Of a stretch of 6,411 nt of DNA, positions 5,597 to 6,411 are shown one piece after another; the stretch's first letter is position 1; each line of letters opens with the position of its first letter. Position numbers and translations under genes: made by a program. This stretch comes from Burkholderiales bacterium. Its GTDB lineage: Bacteria > Pseudomonadota > Gammaproteobacteria > Burkholderiales > Burkholderiaceae. The notes under the pieces are model-generated. The model was given only the letters and a program-made list of their open reading frames with translations, searched no databases and was not told the origin of the DNA. Location: NCBI GenBank assembly GCA_947447845.1, contig CANFNO010000173.1, forward strand, positions 1 through 6,411. The letters run 5' to 3'.

Positions 5597-6411
5597 ATGA
5601 AAAACTCGATTTTGGATGTAGAAAGGCGATTGCAGTCCAGGCACCGCAACGTGCTTGTTTTGCTATGGGCCGTTGGGCTCTTGCTTCTGTTGCTGACCTG
5701 GGCACATGTCTATGTGCTAACCAGCCAAAGCCGCGAGCGGGAAATTGGAGCCGCCGAGCGGGATCTGGCCAATCTGACCCGTGCCGCCCAGGAACATGCG
5801 GTGCGAACTTTTCGCAGTGCCGATCAGGTGATCCGATTTGTGCAGTCCCGCTATCAGGATTTGGGCGAGAAGCTTGACTTAAGCGCGCTGACGCAGCAGG
5901 GCGTAATCGACGCTGAGATCTTCAATCAGGTGGGCATCATCGATGCCCATGGAATCTATGTGCTGGCCAACCGTCCCATCACCAGCCGACTCGACCTCTC
6001 TGACCGAGAGCATTACAAGGTTCATGTCAACCAGGACAACGGGCAACTTTTTGTCTCCAAACCGGTTATCGGCCGTGCCACGGGCAAGTGGTCGATTCAG
6101 ATGACACGCCGTATCAACAACCGCGATGGCAGCTTTGGCGGTGTGGTGGTGCTGTCGATTGATCCGGCCTATTTCACGGATTTTTATGGTGCCTTGAATC
6201 TAGGCCCGGGTGGTTTGACGGCGCTGTACGGGCTCGATGGCATTGCACGGGCGCGCCGGGTTGGGGATCAGGCTGAGTTTGGTACCGATGCTTCGCGCTC
6301 CACTCTTTTTGAGCGTCTGGTAAAGGAGCAGCCATCGGGCAGCTATATCCAGCAATCGGTGGTCGATGGCGTGGAGCGCATTTACTTTTATCGCACGTTG
6401 CCGGGTTATTC
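5597..6411 (+). CDS. Membrane-anchored PDC/Cache-type sensor protein, N-terminal part (3' truncated)
   Basis: The reading frame stays open from ATG 5597 to the window edge (271 codons). Residues 18-41 are one strong hydrophobic helix (VLVLLWAVGLLLLLLTW), preceded by a basic cytoplasmic stretch. A helical segment (about 44-85) leads into a periplasmic double-Cache/PDC-like sensor domain. Its marks are a VGIIDAHGIYVLAN strand pair (112-125), DREHYKVH (136-143), the LFVSKPVIGR / WSIQMTRRI segment (151-173) and GGVVVLSIDPAYF (181-193). Such domains bind small ligands and usually feed GGDEF/EAL, histidine kinase or chemoreceptor outputs. The output lies beyond the window, so the enzyme type is not known. 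The gene follows the HTH-REC regulator by 15 nt and is probably co-transcribed with it. The start has only a weak purine-rich site upstream (GAAACG). Confidence 0.85.
   Translation, partial: MKNSILDVERRLQSRHRNVLVLLWAVGLLLLLLTWAHVYVLTSQSREREIGAAERDLANLTRAAQEHAVRTFRSADQVIRFVQSRYQDLGEKLDLSALTQQGVIDAEIFNQVGIIDAHGIYVLANRPITSRLDLSDREHYKVHVNQDNGQLFVSKPVIGRATGKWSIQMTRRINNRDGSFGGVVVLSIDPAYFTDFYGALNLGPGGLTALYGLDGIARARRVGDQAEFGTDASRSTLFERLVKEQPSGSYIQQSVVDGVERIYFYRTLPGY

Overview
The window looks like a stretch of a betaproteobacterial chromosome, most likely Burkholderiales (Comamonadaceae or a relative such as Rhodoferax or Polaromonas). That placement rests on the overall style of the proteins, the moderately high GC coding sequence and the signalling-rich gene content. 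It is an inference, not a database result. No tRNA, rRNA, CRISPR array, insertion sequence or phage gene is visible. Nearly all of the window is coding.

Layout. Positions 1-69 are the last 23 codons of an RND-type efflux permease on the + strand. It converges on a small unrecognised 96-residue protein gene (109-399, - strand), with a GC-rich hairpin between the two stop codons. That small gene has a strong Shine-Dalgarno sequence, and its upstream region holds a striking pair of palindromes (439-452 and 461-478) that overlap its probable promoter. Next, all on the - strand and reading leftwards from 4811, is a compact three-gene unit. It comprises a 1026-residue membrane-bound hybrid histidine kinase (7TM-PAS-HisKA-HATPase-REC-REC-HPt), a 105-residue protein resembling the N-terminal region of HD-GYP proteins, and a 286-residue HDOD protein whose start codon overlaps the stop of the 105-residue gene. 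A divergent intergenic region (4812-4936) carries the kinase promoter and a dyad, TTCTGA-N5-TCAGAA. To the right, on the + strand, are a 214-residue regulator with an excisionase/MerR-like helix-turn-helix placed before a receiver domain, and then the start of a membrane-anchored PDC/Cache-type sensor protein that runs off the window.

How the genes may work together (inference). The hybrid kinase holds all modules for an internal His-Asp-His relay. Its C-terminal HPt could pass phosphate to the divergently encoded HTH-REC regulator, which is the only stand-alone receiver in the window. The HDOD protein and its small partner are co-transcribed with the kinase and are probably a further regulatory output. 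The PDC sensor downstream of the regulator would be a second input or a nucleotide-second-messenger enzyme, but its catalytic part is not in the window. The most distinctive points are the inverted HTH-REC domain order, the split HD-GYP-like/HDOD gene pair, and the double palindrome upstream of the unknown small protein.
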